Source of the DNA: an uncultured Oscillibacter sp. | Lineage (GTDB): Bacteria > Bacillota > Clostridia > Oscillospirales > Oscillospiraceae | Direction: 5' to 3' | DNA length: 5,864 bases | Assembly (NCBI GenBank): GCA_946183175.1 | Contig: CAMHBH010000124.1 | Coordinates: 1-5,864, forward strand | Shown: positions 5,187-5,864 of the stretch, piece by piece | Position numbering within the stretch: the stretch's first letter is position 1 | Layout: every line of letters starts with the position of its first letter | Notes under the pieces: generated by a model | Told to the model about the DNA's origin: nothing | The model's input: the letters and a program-made list of their open reading frames with translations, nothing else | Database searches by the model: none | Program-made: the position numbers and the translations under genes

Positions 5187-5807
5187 ATGTACGAGAGGAT
5201 TTTCCATTCCGACAACCCGTTTTGGGGCGGCATGGGGCGGTTGTTCGATATTGTCGAACTCAACCTGCTGTGGCTGTTGTGTACGCTCCCGCTGTTCACG
5301 GTGGGCCCGGCCTCCGTCGCGCTGTACTCCGCTACGCTCGCGCTGTTGCGGGGAAAGGAAACGTACCCGCACAGGGACTTTTTCCGCGCCTTCCGGGCGG
5401 ATTTCCGCAGAAACGTGTTGTCCGGACTGCTCCTGGCGGCAGTCGGCGGGTTTTTATGGGCGGATGTCCTCATCTGCCGGCGGTCGGGACACGGAATCTT
5501 TACGTTTCTGATGGTCTTCTTCTTTGTTGTTTTCCTCTTCTGGCTTTTTACCGCGCTGTACACGCTTCCGTTGCTTTCCGTTTATCACGGCGGCCTGAAG
5601 AACGCGCTCATCCTGTCCTTTACGCTCTCCGTGCGGCGCTTCCCGCTGACCGCCGCGCTGTTGCTGATTACGGCGCTGTCGCTGTGGGTTTGCCACCTGT
5701 TCCCGCCGCTGGTAATCGCCGCGATTGGGGTTTCCGTGCATACGAAACTTTTCCTGCTGCTGCCGATTCTCAAACCGTGGCTGTCGGACGGCTCGGAAAG
5801 CGATTGA
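5187..5807 (+). CDS. YesL-like integral membrane protein (DUF624 family)
   Basis: This is a 206-residue membrane protein resembling YesL of Bacillus. Recognisable family traits are the N-terminal segment FWGGMGRLFDIVELNLLWLLCTLP, the GPASVALYSATLALLRGK motif (about 40-57), the FFRAFRADFRRN loop (65-76) and YTLPLLSVYHGGLKNALILS (125-144). Hydrophobic segments suggest four or five membrane spans: about 22-54, 77-97, 104-130, 154-172 and 174-195. The start at 5187 has GGGAGGTG at 5172-5179 with good spacing; no signal peptide is expected beyond the first span. In Bacillus subtilis yesL lies within the yes cluster for rhamnogalacturonan use, near a sugar ABC importer, and DUF624 genes commonly neighbour such importers. 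The biochemical role is not established; an accessory function for sugar uptake is inferred. It is divergent from the importer and probably co-regulated with it. It ends in a charged tail, DGSESD. Confidence 0.85.
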   Translation: MYERIFHSDNPFWGGMGRLFDIVELNLLWLLCTLPLFTVGPASVALYSATLALLRGKETYPHRDFFRAFRADFRRNVLSGLLLAAVGGFLWADVLICRRSGHGIFTFLMVFFFVVFLFWLFTALYTLPLLSVYHGGLKNALILSFTLSVRRFPLTAALLLITALSLWVCHLFPPLVIAAIGVSVHTKLFLLLPILKPWLSDGSESD

Positions 5808-5864
5808 AGCGCCGTTACTGAAAACTTACAAAAAGTTATAAACTCTTCCGTTTCATTCCTGTTT
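5808..5864. other. AT-rich tail after the yesL-like gene
   Basis: These 57 bases are clearly richer in A and T than the rest of the window. AACTT (5823-5827) and AAGTT (5833-5837) can form a weak stem, but there is no GC stem with a T run. TATAAA at 5837-5842 resembles a -10 box without a convincing -35. Whether a terminator or a promoter for a downstream gene lies here cannot be decided within the window. Confidence 0.3.

Noticed and set aside
5156..5821. Alternative plus-strand frame of 221 codons over the yesL-like gene
   Set aside because: Its ATG lies within the -10 box, it lacks membrane character and family similarity, and the 206-residue frame matches DUF624.
5815..5842. Possible promoter TTACTG-16-TATAAA after the yesL-like gene
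   Set aside because: The -35 matches only two of six positions and the tract is generally AT-rich, so the -10 match carries little weight.

Overview
The window looks like chromosomal DNA of a GC-rich member of the Bacillota, most likely class Clostridia. The evidence is the strong GGAGG-type ribosome binding sites, the rpsB-tsf gene pair, a family 1 sugar-binding lipoprotein with two CUT1-type permeases and no ATPase beside them, and a YesL-type (DUF624) membrane protein. The taxonomic placement is inferred from gene content and style; no marker alignment was run.

Layout: four complete genes and one cut gene lie in the window on the minus strand except the last. (1) 1-453 is the N-terminal half of tsf (elongation factor Ts), cut by the window edge. 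(2) 477-1238 is rpsB (ribosomal protein S2), 23 nt upstream of tsf. (3) 1239-1666 is non-coding: an rpsB leader with a 14-nt direct repeat and stem potential, a good extended -10 promoter, a folded element and a possible second promoter further upstream, and a 20-bp perfect hairpin that ends the next operon. (4) 1667-4768 is a three-gene sugar ABC importer operon, in transcription order binding lipoprotein (3473-4768), first permease (2527-3408) and second permease (1667-2527). A strong hairpin lies between the first two genes, and the two permease genes overlap by one base. (5) 4769-5186 is a divergent control region. (6) 5187-5807 on the plus strand is a YesL/DUF624 membrane protein.

How it works together: the lipoprotein would capture an oligosaccharide outside the membrane and deliver it to the permease pair. 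Energy must come from an ATPase encoded elsewhere, as with shared MsmX-like subunits in other Bacillota. YesL-like proteins often sit beside such importers, but their role is not settled. The most interesting signal is in the divergent region. A 17-bp sequence centred on TGGAAAGGTTTCCA lies just downstream of the predicted importer start site, and it recurs with 15 of 17 identities against the -35 box of the yesL-like promoter. This suggests that one LacI/GalR-type regulator controls both units. Other dyads lie over the importer -35 box and in mid-region.

I saw no tRNA, rRNA, CRISPR array, insertion sequence or phage gene. No clearly new biological system is evident; the unusual material is regulatory.
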